A stretch of 21,968 bases of DNA, taken from JAFGBH01 sp964430915. GTDB taxonomy: Bacteria; Desulfobacterota; Syntrophia; Syntrophales; UBA2210. The notes under the pieces were generated by a model, which ran no database searches, was not told where the DNA came from, and saw only the letters and a list, made by a program, of their open reading frames with translations. Positions 7,898-15,253 of the stretch are shown in pieces. The position numbers were made by a program, and so were the translations under genes. The stretch's first letter is position 1. Each line of letters starts with the position of its first letter. The stretch lies in contig CAYSHT010000022.1 in NCBI GenBank assembly GCA_964430915.1, forward strand, positions 1 to 21,968, written 5' to 3'.

Positions 7898-9793
7898 TCA
7901 ACACTTAAGCTTGACCAGCATCCGGGCGGCCCTGGCAATGCCTTCTTCATCGAGGCCGTATTTTAATCTCAATTCACTCTGGGTCCCGTGCTCGACAAAT
8001 TCATCGCTGATTCCCACCCTCTTTACGGCGACCCCCGAAATGCCCTCCTCCCCAAACATCTCGAGGACGGCGCTCCCGAAACCACCCATGAGGACATTTT
8101 CCTCAACGATGAGGACCTTCTTTGTCAACAGGGCCAGATTACACAGCAGATCTCTATCAAGGGGTTTTACAAAACGGCTGTTCACTACCGCCGCTTTTAT
8201 ATCGTCTCGCTCCAGCCTTTCGGCAGCGGCAAGAGCGGGATAGACGGTGGATCCGATGGCAAAAATCGCAACATCTTCGCCCTCGGTCATAAGCTCACCT
8301 TTGCCGATGTCAAGTGCCCTCGGGGTTTCGTCGATTGCAACCCCCATACCCCCTCCTCTCGGATATCGAATGGAGGCGGGACGCCTGCACTCAACGGCTG
8401 TCTTCAACATGTGCTGCAGTTCGTTTTCATCCTTCGGTGCCATAACGATGATATTGGGGATGGCCCTCAGATAGGAGTAATCGAAAAGTCCGTGGTGCGT
8501 GGGACCGTCATCCCCCACGACGCCGCCGCGGTCGAGGGCGAAAATGACCGGTAATTTCTGAAGACACACATCGTGGAGCACCTGGTCATAGGCCCTCTGA
8601 AGGAAGGTTGAATATATGGCCACAACGGGTATATACCCCTCCGTCGCAAGACCTGCGGCAAAGGTAACGCCATGCTGCTCGGCAATACCGACATCGTAAA
8701 ATCGCTCAGGCATTTCAAGGGCGAATGTATCGAGACCCGTCCCGTGTGTCATGGCCGCGGTAATTGCCACAATCCTCGGATTCTCGCGTGCCAGACTGAC
8801 CATGGTTCTCCCAAAGATCTCCGTATAGGAAGGTTTCGCCTCCGCCGCCGCGCGGGGTTTTCCCGTCTCAACATCGAAAGCGCCAATGCCGTGAAATTTC
8901 GACGGCTCATCCTCGGCAAATTTATATCCCTTCCCTTTTTTTGTGATCACATGAACGAGAACGGGCCTGTCAAGTTCCTTGATATTCTGGAAGGTCTTTA
9001 TCAGGCGATCGAGCCTGTGTCCCTCCAGGGGGCCTACATACATGAATCCCATCTCTTCGAAGAGCATCCCCGGCACAACAAAGGCCTTCAACGATTCCTC
9101 CACCTGCTTGGTGAATTTAACCATCTGTTCACCAATTCCGGGAATCGTCCTCAAAAAGCCCTGAATTCTCGCCCTCAGTTTGGTAACCTGCTGCCCCGTC
9201 ATGATCTTGTTAAGATAGGAAGACATGGCCCCGACGTTCGGAGATATCGACATCTCATTATCATTCAGAATAACGATAATATCCTTCTTCCTGTCACCGG
9301 CCCAGTTCAACCCCTCAAATGAGATACCCGCTGTCATAGACCCGTCGCCGATAACGGCAATGACCTTAAAGGACTCATTTTTCAGACACCGGGCCTCAGC
9401 AATACCTGAAGCGGCAGAGATCGAGGTGCTGCTGTGCCCCACATCAAACACGTCATAGACACTTTCGTCACGCTTGGGGAAGCCGCTGATTCCACCCATC
9501 TTTCTGAGCGTATGAAATACCTTCTGCCTCCCCGTAATAATCTTATGGGCATAGGCCTGGTGTCCTACATCCCAGACGACCTTATCTCTCGGTGTGTCGA
9601 ATACATAGTGTATGGCAAGCGAAAGCTCCACCGCACCCAGCGAGGGAGCAAGGTGGCCGCCGTTTCGTGCTACCGTTTCTATAATCTTCGCCCTGATCTC
9701 ATCAGCCAGGATATTCAACTGGTCAATATCGAGTTTTCGTATATCTTCTGGAAATTCTACCTTCTCGAGTATCCCTGTCTTCTTCACATCCAT
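7898..9793 (-). CDS. dxs: 1-deoxy-D-xylulose-5-phosphate synthase
   Basis: Thiamine-diphosphate enzyme that condenses pyruvate and glyceraldehyde-3-phosphate, the first step of the MEP isoprenoid pathway. 631 residues, normal length. Seen in order: VVWDVGHQAYAHKIITGR, the GHSSTSISAASGIAEA block, and the TPP/Mg motif from GDGSMTAG to NDNEMSIS. The transketolase central domain follows with GIAEQHGVTFAAGLA, then DRGGVVGDDGPTHHG, and the C-terminal transketolase domain with EENVLMGGFGSAVLE. The ATG at 9791-9793 has GGGAG eight bases upstream. It lies 22 bp after ispA and 36 bp before tlyA, so isoprenoid precursor entry and chain elongation are co-transcribed. Confidence 0.97.
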   Translation of the reverse strand: MDVKKTGILEKVEFPEDIRKLDIDQLNILADEIRAKIIETVARNGGHLAPSLGAVELSLAIHYVFDTPRDKVVWDVGHQAYAHKIITGRQKVFHTLRKMGGISGFPKRDESVYDVFDVGHSSTSISAASGIAEARCLKNESFKVIAVIGDGSMTAGISFEGLNWAGDRKKDIIVILNDNEMSISPNVGAMSSYLNKIMTGQQVTKLRARIQGFLRTIPGIGEQMVKFTKQVEESLKAFVVPGMLFEEMGFMYVGPLEGHRLDRLIKTFQNIKELDRPVLVHVITKKGKGYKFAEDEPSKFHGIGAFDVETGKPRAAAEAKPSYTEIFGRTMVSLARENPRIVAITAAMTHGTGLDTFALEMPERFYDVGIAEQHGVTFAAGLATEGYIPVVAIYSTFLQRAYDQVLHDVCLQKLPVIFALDRGGVVGDDGPTHHGLFDYSYLRAIPNIIVMAPKDENELQHMLKTAVECRRPASIRYPRGGGMGVAIDETPRALDIGKGELMTEGEDVAIFAIGSTVYPALAAAERLERDDIKAAVVNSRFVKPLDRDLLCNLALLTKKVLIVEENVLMGGFGSAVLEMFGEEGISGVAVKRVGISDEFVEHGTQSELRLKYGLDEEGIARAARMLVKLKC

Positions 9794-9815
9794 CCAACAG
9801 TCTCCCTAGCGCCTC

Positions 9816-10727
9816 TCAGGATTTTCTCTCCACGATGAATCTCGCAATCATTCTAAGGGGTTCTGCCCTTTCATCAAACGATGCAAGGGTGGTGAGCGCC
9901 TCTTCGATGAGGCCTCTGGCCTTTTCTTTCGACGATTCTATACCGATCAGGGCGGGAAATGTCACTTTCATCTTTTCCCTGTCACTCCCCGTGTCCTTTC
10001 CGAGGATCTCCTGATCGCCTTCTATATCAAGAATGTCGTCTGTTATCTGAAAGGCAAGCCCTATCTTGCTGCCGTATTCAGACAGTTTCCGAAGCTCGTG
10101 TTCATCGGCCCCTGCGATTATGGCACCCGCCCTGACCGAAACCGTAATCAGTGCCTCGGTCTTAAGGGTATGGATGCGGTGGAGCGTCTCCATGGTAACA
10201 TCCTGACCCTCGGATTTCAGGTCAATGACCTGACCGCCGATCATTCCGAAGAATCCCGCTGCCTTCGATATCTCATGCATGATTCTGAGGAGTCTCTCCG
10301 GAGAAATCCCATTCACGAGATCGCTCCCCGACATGAGGTGAAATGCCTCTGTGAGGAGGGCATCACCCGCAAGGATTGCGATATCTTCTCCGAAGACCTT
10401 ATGATTTGTCGGCATCCCCCTTCTGTAATCATCGTCATCCATTGCGGGAAGATCATCATGGATAAGAGAATAGGTGTGTATCATCTCGAGAGCGCAGGCG
10501 ACGGGAAGTGTCATTGCACCATCCTGACCCAGGGTCTCCGCCGCGGCCATACAGAGTATCGGTCTTATCCTCTTTCCCCCGGCAAAAACGCTGTATCGTG
10601 CCGATTTGAAGATCTCAGGAGAAATCCCACTTTCCCCGGGAAGGAAACGATCGAGGGCCTCATCGACCATCCCCCTTTTCGCCTCCAGATATTCCTTGAG
10701 GGACATCCCCTCGCTACTTTCCATCAT
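9816..10727 (-). CDS. ispA: Short-chain polyprenyl diphosphate synthase (FPP/GGPP synthase)
   Basis: Trans-prenyltransferase that condenses IPP with allylic diphosphates. 303 residues from the chosen start. The first Asp-rich motif is in IHDDLPAMDDDDYRRGMPTNH, and the second is TDDILDIEGD. The GGKRIRP and GGQVIDLKSEG motifs are present. Product length (C15 versus C20) cannot be fixed by eye, so ispA is used in the generic sense. The open frame extends to 10850, but the first 41 residues would be read entirely within xseB. The ATG at 10725-10727 has AGGAG six bases upstream, and a second ATG follows at once. This start overlaps the xseB stop by 14 bp in another frame, implying translational coupling. 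Confidence 0.93.
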   Translation of the reverse strand: MMESSEGMSLKEYLEAKRGMVDEALDRFLPGESGISPEIFKSARYSVFAGGKRIRPILCMAAAETLGQDGAMTLPVACALEMIHTYSLIHDDLPAMDDDDYRRGMPTNHKVFGEDIAILAGDALLTEAFHLMSGSDLVNGISPERLLRIMHEISKAAGFFGMIGGQVIDLKSEGQDVTMETLHRIHTLKTEALITVSVRAGAIIAGADEHELRKLSEYGSKIGLAFQITDDILDIEGDQEILGKDTGSDREKMKVTFPALIGIESSKEKARGLIEEALTTLASFDERAEPLRMIARFIVERKS

Positions 10728-10950
10728 TCTCGTCTCCTGAGAAGGGCTTCGTATCAAAATCTTCCTCATCGGCGAGGAGAACCTCGACCTTCCTTTCAGC
10801 TTCTTCCAGCTTTGTAAGACAAAAACGGGAGAGCTTGATCCCTTCTTCAAAGGCCTTAAGAGATTCTTCCAGGGTCAATTCCCCCTCCTCCATCTTCCTG
10901 ACAATTTCCTCCAGTTTCTCCAATGCCTTCTCGAATTTTTTCTCTGCCAT
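10714..10950 (-). CDS. xseB: Exodeoxyribonuclease VII small subunit
   Basis: 78 residues, typical for XseB, the small helical subunit that bundles around the XseA C-terminus. The sequence is a charged helical hairpin (MAEKKFEKALEKLEEIV... with EEGELTLEESLKAFEEGIKL), which is the family signature. The ATG at 10948-10950 is 5 bp after the xseA stop codon; the C-terminal end overlaps the ispA start. The xseA-xseB-ispA-dxs order supports the call. Confidence 0.95.
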   Translation of the reverse strand: MAEKKFEKALEKLEEIVRKMEEGELTLEESLKAFEEGIKLSRFCLTKLEEAERKVEVLLADEEDFDTKPFSGDENDGK

Positions 10951-10955
10951 CGCTC

Positions 10956-12284
10956 TTACTCCTCGGAAATCTTGGTCACTTCTGCCGAGAGACTCCCGGA
11001 GAACAACCTGACATCGATCCGGCTTCCCACGGCAAGGGTCGTCGCATCTCTCACGATGTTCCCCTCGGGTAATCGTTTCACTATCCCATAGCCCCGTTTC
11101 AAAATGGAAAGGGGGTTCAGGCTCTCCAGCATGACAAGTTCTCGCTGAAACCTGTTTTTCGTGTTCTTAAGGTAAAATGTGGTTCCCGCTATAACACTTT
11201 TTTTGAGATTTTCAACCACTAAACGATAGTCACGCACCTCTCCCACAGGATTCGCACGCATCAAAAATCTTCCCGCATAGAGAACGCTATCCCTCCTCCT
11301 TGCGAGGCTTCTTTTTATGTCTTCGGCAATGCGAAAGGTTTGATCGTCGATTCTGATCCTGAGGTCGGCAATCTTTTTCCCCGGATCCCTCAATCTCCCG
11401 CGAAGGGCACAAACCATTTCTTCCGATCTTTCAGTTTTTTTCTTCCACCCATTCGTCAGTCTCCTATGCAGACCCTCTAAATGTACGGCCAGATCTTTTC
11501 TCTGGGGAACAACGAGCTCTGCCGCAGCTGAGGGGGTCGGCGCCCTGAGATCGGCCACAAAATCGGAAATGGTAAAATCTATTTCATGACCCACTGCCGA
11601 TATGACGGGAATTTCTGAGGAAACAATCGCCCGGGCAACCCGCTCGTCATTAAAGGGGAAAAGGTCTTCAAGCGAGCCCCCTCCGCGGGTCAGGATGATC
11701 ACGTCGATATCGGGGATCTCATTGAGGCGAGAAATAGCATCGCATATCTCCGGGGGTGCCTCCACGCCCTGGACCCTTACGGGCGCAATCAGGATATTAA
11801 CTGAAGGAAACCTCCGTCCCGTAATATTCAGGATATCCCGTATGGCAGCACCGGTGGACGAGGTGACGACACCGATTCTTTGGGGGAGAAAGGGGATCTT
11901 CTTCTTGTGGGACGGATCGAAAAGTCCTTCCTCATCGAGACGCCTTTTGAGCTGTTCAAAGGCCATTTGCAGTGCCCCGAGACCCCTCGGTTCGGCGGCA
12001 TCGATAACGATCTGATACTCACCGCGGAGGTGATATACATTCAGCCTCCCGCGGCAGACTATCTCCATTCCGTCCTCAAGGGCAAAGCCTATTTTGGCAA
12101 AGGCCGGCCGAAAGATAACGGCACGTATCTGGCTCGTCTCATCTTTCAGGGTAAAATATACGTGACCCGAGGCGGGACGCCTCAGGTTTGAAACCTCACC
12201 CGTTACCCAGAGGAGCCCAAAGCTCGTTTCCAGAAGGGCTTTAATATTGGCTGTCAATTCTGTTACGGTAAAAATGTTTTCCAT
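10956..12284 (-). CDS. xseA: Exodeoxyribonuclease VII large subunit
   Basis: 442 residues. An N-terminal OB-fold (VTELTANIKALLE...LWVTGEVSNLRRPASGHVYFTLKD) is followed by the catalytic domain with the motifs PQRIGVVTSSTGAAIRDI, ILTRGGGSLEDLFPFNDE and ISAVGHEIDFTISDFVADLRAPTPSAAAE, and then a long helical C-terminal region. The enzyme degrades single-stranded DNA to oligonucleotides in DNA repair and recombination. First gene of the region-2 operon. The ATG at 12282-12284 has no strong SD. I found no convincing minus-strand promoter in the AT-rich 100 bp upstream. Confidence 0.96.
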   Translation of the reverse strand: MENIFTVTELTANIKALLETSFGLLWVTGEVSNLRRPASGHVYFTLKDETSQIRAVIFRPAFAKIGFALEDGMEIVCRGRLNVYHLRGEYQIVIDAAEPRGLGALQMAFEQLKRRLDEEGLFDPSHKKKIPFLPQRIGVVTSSTGAAIRDILNITGRRFPSVNILIAPVRVQGVEAPPEICDAISRLNEIPDIDVIILTRGGGSLEDLFPFNDERVARAIVSSEIPVISAVGHEIDFTISDFVADLRAPTPSAAAELVVPQRKDLAVHLEGLHRRLTNGWKKKTERSEEMVCALRGRLRDPGKKIADLRIRIDDQTFRIAEDIKRSLARRRDSVLYAGRFLMRANPVGEVRDYRLVVENLKKSVIAGTTFYLKNTKNRFQRELVMLESLNPLSILKRGYGIVKRLPEGNIVRDATTLAVGSRIDVRLFSGSLSAEVTKISEE

Positions 12285-12341
12285 AGCGAGATCTGTATTT
12301 TATCGCTGTATATCAAAATATTTTAAACCTTTAACAAAGGC

Positions 12342-12371
12342 TTGACCGTGTTGCAACCCTTATATCATAAT
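12342..12371 (+). promoter_or_regulatory. Candidate sigma-70 promoter for ridA
   Basis: Plus strand TTGACC (12342-12347; 5 of 6) and CATAAT (12366-12371; 5 of 6) are 18 bp apart, about 240 bp before the ridA start. The repeat element lies between this promoter and the gene. A second possible -35 (TTGACA, 12562-12567) lies closer to ridA but has only a poor -10 partner. Assigned by eye. Confidence 0.4.
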
Positions 12372-12394
12372 GGGATTAAATGACGAAGCAGTCT

Positions 12395-12510
12395 TTTGAA
12401 TCTCCCCGCAACAAGTTGCGGAGAATCTCCGATTGTTAAGGAAAATGTTTATTTTATATTCTCGCTTGCCCCGCCGCAGAAAGCGGGGAATGCTCGCTTT
12501 GCAATTCAAA
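12395..12510 (+). repeat. Dispersed hairpin-rich repeat, copy A
   Basis: About 116 bp, bounded by a short inverted repeat TTTGAAT (12395-12401) / ATTCAAA (12504-12510). Inside are a hairpin with a 9-bp stem and one mismatch (CCCCGCAAC / GTTGCGGAG, 12404-12423), a conserved core CTCCGATTGTTAAGGAAAA, an AT-rich stretch, and a second GC-rich hairpin (CCCCG...CGGGG) flanked by CTCGCTT direct repeats. A close copy in the opposite orientation is at 18998-19111. It lies in the ridA leader. No coding sense; an open frame of 71 codons across it is repeat-derived. Confidence 0.8.
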
Positions 12511-12613
12511 CCCCTGAGGCAATCATTTGCTGTCAGGAGAGAGAATCCACATACTTTGTTGTTGACATCGAAGCGTGCTCATTAGTAAGAGGAAGAAAGG
12601 TGGGAGGATAATG

Positions 12614-13000
12614 ATGGAAAAACAGAGCATAACTTCCGGTGCCGCTCCGGCACCGGTCGGCCCCTATTCACAGGCGATCAAGATAAAGGGCTTTCTCTAT
12701 GTGTCGGGACAAATCGCCATCAATCCCCAAACGGGGCAACTCGTTCAGGAATCCTTTGGAGACGAGACACGGATGGTGCTGGACAATCTAAAGGCGATTA
12801 TCGAAGCCGGCGGATCGAGTCTCGATGACACGGTAAAGGTCACGATCTATTTGAAAGACATGGCCAACTTTCCCGAATTTAATCAAATCTATGGGGAATA
12901 CTTCGGGAAATCGCTTCCGGCGAGGGCCTGCGTAGAGGTGAGCCGCCTGCCGAAAGACGTTGAAATCGAAATCGAGGCCGTGGCATATTGCGGCGATTAA
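12614..13000 (+). CDS. ridA: RidA family enamine/imine deaminase
   Basis: 128 residues, the standard RidA (YjgF/YER057c/UK114) length. These trimeric proteins hydrolyse reactive 2-aminoacrylate and related enamines formed by PLP enzymes. Conserved segments are GAAPAPVGPYSQAI, FLYVSGQIAINPQTG, SSLDDTVKVTIYLKDM, and ARACVEVSRLP with the catalytic-type arginine, followed by VEIEIEAVAY. Two consecutive ATGs occur at 12611 and 12614; GGAGG is three bases before the first and six before the second, so I prefer the second. The longer frame from 12575 adds non-conserved residues through the SD. It is the only plus-strand gene in the window, divergent from xseA and convergent with the Cys-rich gene at 13138. 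Confidence 0.94.
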   Translation: MEKQSITSGAAPAPVGPYSQAIKIKGFLYVSGQIAINPQTGQLVQESFGDETRMVLDNLKAIIEAGGSSLDDTVKVTIYLKDMANFPEFNQIYGEYFGKSLPARACVEVSRLPKDVEIEIEAVAYCGD

Positions 13001-13105
13001 CTGCGAAGGGCAGAAACTGATTTTTCCACTTTATTGGAGGTAACCGAAGTCTTGCTTCGAGAAATCTTTGACCGTATATACTCGCTCTTCAGTGTAACAC
13101 AAAAC

Positions 13106-13127
13106 GAGGGTATTCCTCCCCTTTTTT
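13106..13127. terminator. Possible bidirectional terminator between convergent genes
   Basis: A short hairpin GAGG-GTATT-CCTC (13106-13118) is followed on the plus strand by CCC and TTTTTT, and on the minus strand by GTTTTG. It lies between the 3' ends of ridA and the Cys-rich gene. The stem is only 4 bp, so the call is tentative. The rest of the 137-bp gap contains a second small hairpin (CGAAG/CTTCG, 13045-13059) and nothing coding. Confidence 0.35.
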
Positions 13128-13137
13128 ACACCCTATT

Positions 13138-13419
13138 TTAAAGACAGAGTATCTCATCCATGGTGAGGTCTTCCACCTTGACGGGATCGATTCCCTTAAT
13201 ACGAGCCGCGAGTTCCTTCGCCGACATCTCCGGGGATGTCTTCACCACCCTCCAGTTGTTTTCCTTCAGCCAGTTGTAGAATTGCCAGGCGAAGCAATCT
13301 TTGCAGTAGACAGTCTTTTTCTGAATATATTCGTCACCCGTTAAATTTTCCAGTGCTGCATGGTGCGCGCAACCGATATCTCTACAAAAGGTCCCTGAAA
13401 CATATGGTTTTTCCGGCAT
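13138..13419 (-). CDS. Small Cys-rich protein, probable metal-binding, unknown function
   Basis: 93 residues from the ATG at 13417-13419, which has GAGGG eight bases upstream. The frame also opens at a GTG at 13434, but that GTG is part of the SD region. Four cysteines form a C12-x4-C17 ... C39-x2-C42 pattern (FCRDIGC, YCKDC) with H19 and H20 next to C17, a plausible zinc or iron-sulfur site. A fifth cysteine is near the C-terminus (ILCL). The segment after C42 is aromatic-rich (FAWQFYNWLKENNW), and a helical C-terminal half follows. It lies 37 bp after rpoD on the same strand and is probably co-transcribed with it. I do not recognise the family. Confidence 0.75.
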   Translation of the reverse strand: MPEKPYVSGTFCRDIGCAHHAALENLTGDEYIQKKTVYCKDCFAWQFYNWLKENNWRVVKTSPEMSAKELAARIKGIDPVKVEDLTMDEILCL

Positions 13420-13456
13420 AATGGTTTCCCTCACTTTCTACAACAATACCGATCTG

Positions 13457-15232
13457 TTATTTGTTCCCGCTCTTTATCTCTCTTCTCCTCGATGACACCC
13501 GCATCTTCTTCAAAACGTTGTCTTCGATCTGCCGCGCACGCTCTATGGTATCGGAGAGATCACCGCGTTCCTTCTCCATGTCAAAATCAGCCTTTTCGCT
13601 GATCCCGAAACGCATCCTGAGAACCTTCTCCTCCCTCGGCGTCAGGGTGGAAAGGATCTTTCTGGTCTGTGTGGCCAGATCCATCCTCATCGTGGCATCC
13701 GAGGGGGACATGATTTTTTTATCTTCGATGAAATCTCCCAGAGAACTATCCTCTTCCTCGCCTATCGGGGTTTCCAGTGATATGGGCTCTTTTGCGATTT
13801 TCAGCACCTTTCTGACCTTTTCAAGAGGAAACTCCATTTTTTCCGCTATTTCCGAGGGGTTCGGTTCCCTTCCCAGTTCCTGAACAAGATACCGCGAGGT
13901 CCTGATCAGCTTGTTGATCGTCTCGATCATATGCACAGGGATCCGTATTGTCCGTGCCTGATCTGCTATCGCCCTCGTTATGGCCTGCCTGATCCACCAT
14001 GTGGCATAGGTAGAAAACTTATATCCCCTCTGATATTCAAACTTTTCAACGGCCTTCATCAAGCCTATATTACCTTCCTGAATGAGGTCCAGAAACTGTA
14101 ATCCACGATTCGTATATTTCTTGGCAATGCTTACCACCAGCCTTAGGTTGGCCTTAATCAGTTTCTGCTTTGCCTCGTTGGCTCCACTCTCTGCCTTGAC
14201 TATCGACCCTACCACTTTTTTGAGGTGCTCCGAGGTCGCGCTTATCTGAGAGGTTACCCGTTTTCTCTCTCGTCGCGACTCTCTAATAATCTGTTCGTAA
14301 TCTTTTAGCTTGTCAAGTTTTACCCCTATCTCTTTCGCGGCCGCTTTGCCTTTGTCCTTATCGTTCCTCATCCGGGTAAAGGCCTTTTCCAGCGTTTTTA
14401 TCGGTGCACCTGTCTGGTCCCTGCAGGTTTTCATCCTTTTTTCAACTCTTCTAATGCGGCCTGCGGCATCTTTCAATTTCGACACCATGGTATTGATACG
14501 TTTCTTACTGAAATTCACTTCCTTGCAGAGCTTGGCTATCTCCTTTGAATTTTTCGCAATCTCATTTTCAGCCCTTTTTCGGCTCAGATCGCTCAGCGTC
14601 TTATCCTTCAGCTTCTCTTTACGGGCCGCATTTTTTGCATCCAGGACGGTTACCCTGTCGATGAGACTCTGCACCCGTTCCATATGGATATCTTCCTCGA
14701 CAAAGCCACCTTCATCTTCAAGATTTCCGATGACGGTTTTTATTCTGATCTCCCCGCTTCGAAGTTTCGCCCCTATATCAATCACTTCCTTCACGAAGAC
14801 GGGCATGCTGAAGAGGGTTCCCATGATCTTTTCCTCGCCTGCCTCAATCTTCTTTGCGATCTCCACCTCCTCCTCACGGGAGAGAAGAGAGACAAGCCCC
14901 ATCTCCCGGAGATACATCTTGACGGGATCACCAGTCTTTGCAAGTGTCTGCGAGAGGGACGATGCACTTGCCTTGGCAATTTCACTCTTTTTTTCAGGTG
15001 CCTCTTCCGTCTTTTTCGGACCATGTTTATCAGTACTATCGACATCAGTACTATCGACATCGATGATATCGATATTCTTCTCACCGAAGAGCACTATTAT
15101 GTCGTCTATCTTGGAAGACGAAACTATCTCGGAGGGCAATATGTCATTGAAATCGTCATAGGTAAGAAAACCCTTCTCCTCACCCATTGAAATTAGTTTT
15201 TTTACCTCATCCGAGTTCATTATCTTCTTCAT
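13457..15232 (-). CDS. rpoD: RNA polymerase sigma-70 family factor, RpoD type, with divergent region 4.2
   Basis: 591 residues. Region 1.1 opens the protein, and region 1.2 contains DPVKMYLREMGLVSLLSREEEVEIAKKIE. A long non-conserved spacer follows, then textbook regions 2.1-2.4 (LRLVVSIAKKYTNRGLQFLDLIQEGN, YATWWIRQAITRAIADQART, IPVHMIETINKL), region 3, and 4.1 with LETPIGEEEDSSLGDFIED. Region 4.2 begins normally (TPREEKVLRMRFGI), but the helix-turn-helix (13523-13585) reads DMEKERGDLSDTIERARQIE. The usual form is close to LEEVG..F.VTRERIRQIE. The length is preserved, so this is substitution, not a frameshift. The ATG at 15230-15232 is chosen (AGGGAG eight bases upstream); the GTG six bases earlier is too close to the SD. 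The dnaG-rpoD neighbourhood suggests the primary sigma factor, although a second paralogue cannot be excluded. Confidence 0.93.
   Translation of the reverse strand: MKKIMNSDEVKKLISMGEEKGFLTYDDFNDILPSEIVSSSKIDDIIVLFGEKNIDIIDVDSTDVDSTDKHGPKKTEEAPEKKSEIAKASASSLSQTLAKTGDPVKMYLREMGLVSLLSREEEVEIAKKIEAGEEKIMGTLFSMPVFVKEVIDIGAKLRSGEIRIKTVIGNLEDEGGFVEEDIHMERVQSLIDRVTVLDAKNAARKEKLKDKTLSDLSRKRAENEIAKNSKEIAKLCKEVNFSKKRINTMVSKLKDAAGRIRRVEKRMKTCRDQTGAPIKTLEKAFTRMRNDKDKGKAAAKEIGVKLDKLKDYEQIIRESRRERKRVTSQISATSEHLKKVVGSIVKAESGANEAKQKLIKANLRLVVSIAKKYTNRGLQFLDLIQEGNIGLMKAVEKFEYQRGYKFSTYATWWIRQAITRAIADQARTIRIPVHMIETINKLIRTSRYLVQELGREPNPSEIAEKMEFPLEKVRKVLKIAKEPISLETPIGEEEDSSLGDFIEDKKIMSPSDATMRMDLATQTRKILSTLTPREEKVLRMRFGISEKADFDMEKERGDLSDTIERARQIEDNVLKKMRVSSRRREIKSGNK
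15031..15060 (-). repeat. Two perfect 15-bp tandem units inside rpoD
   Basis: Plus strand CAGTACTATCGACAT occurs twice in direct succession (15031-15045 and 15046-15060). On the coding strand this duplicates a VDSTD pentapeptide (DVDSTDVDSTD) in the acidic linker after region 1.1. It keeps the frame and lies in a poorly conserved part, so it probably has little effect. Confidence 0.9.
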
Positions 15233-15253
15233 TTTCACTTCTCCCTGAAATAT

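Noticed and set aside
10728..10850. 41-residue N-terminal extension of the prenyl diphosphate synthase
   Set aside because: Lies wholly inside xseB in another frame; the ATG at 10727 has a well-spaced AGGAG.
12396..12611. 71-codon plus-strand open frame before ridA
   Set aside because: Its first half is the dispersed repeat, and the same peptide-like string appears upstream of hisA on the other strand. No conserved protein features; it runs into the ridA SD.
13460..13620. Frameshift as the cause of the odd RpoD region 4.2
   Set aside because: The segment has the same length as the consensus, flanking conserved residues stay in frame on both sides, and other frames hit stops or do not restore the motif.
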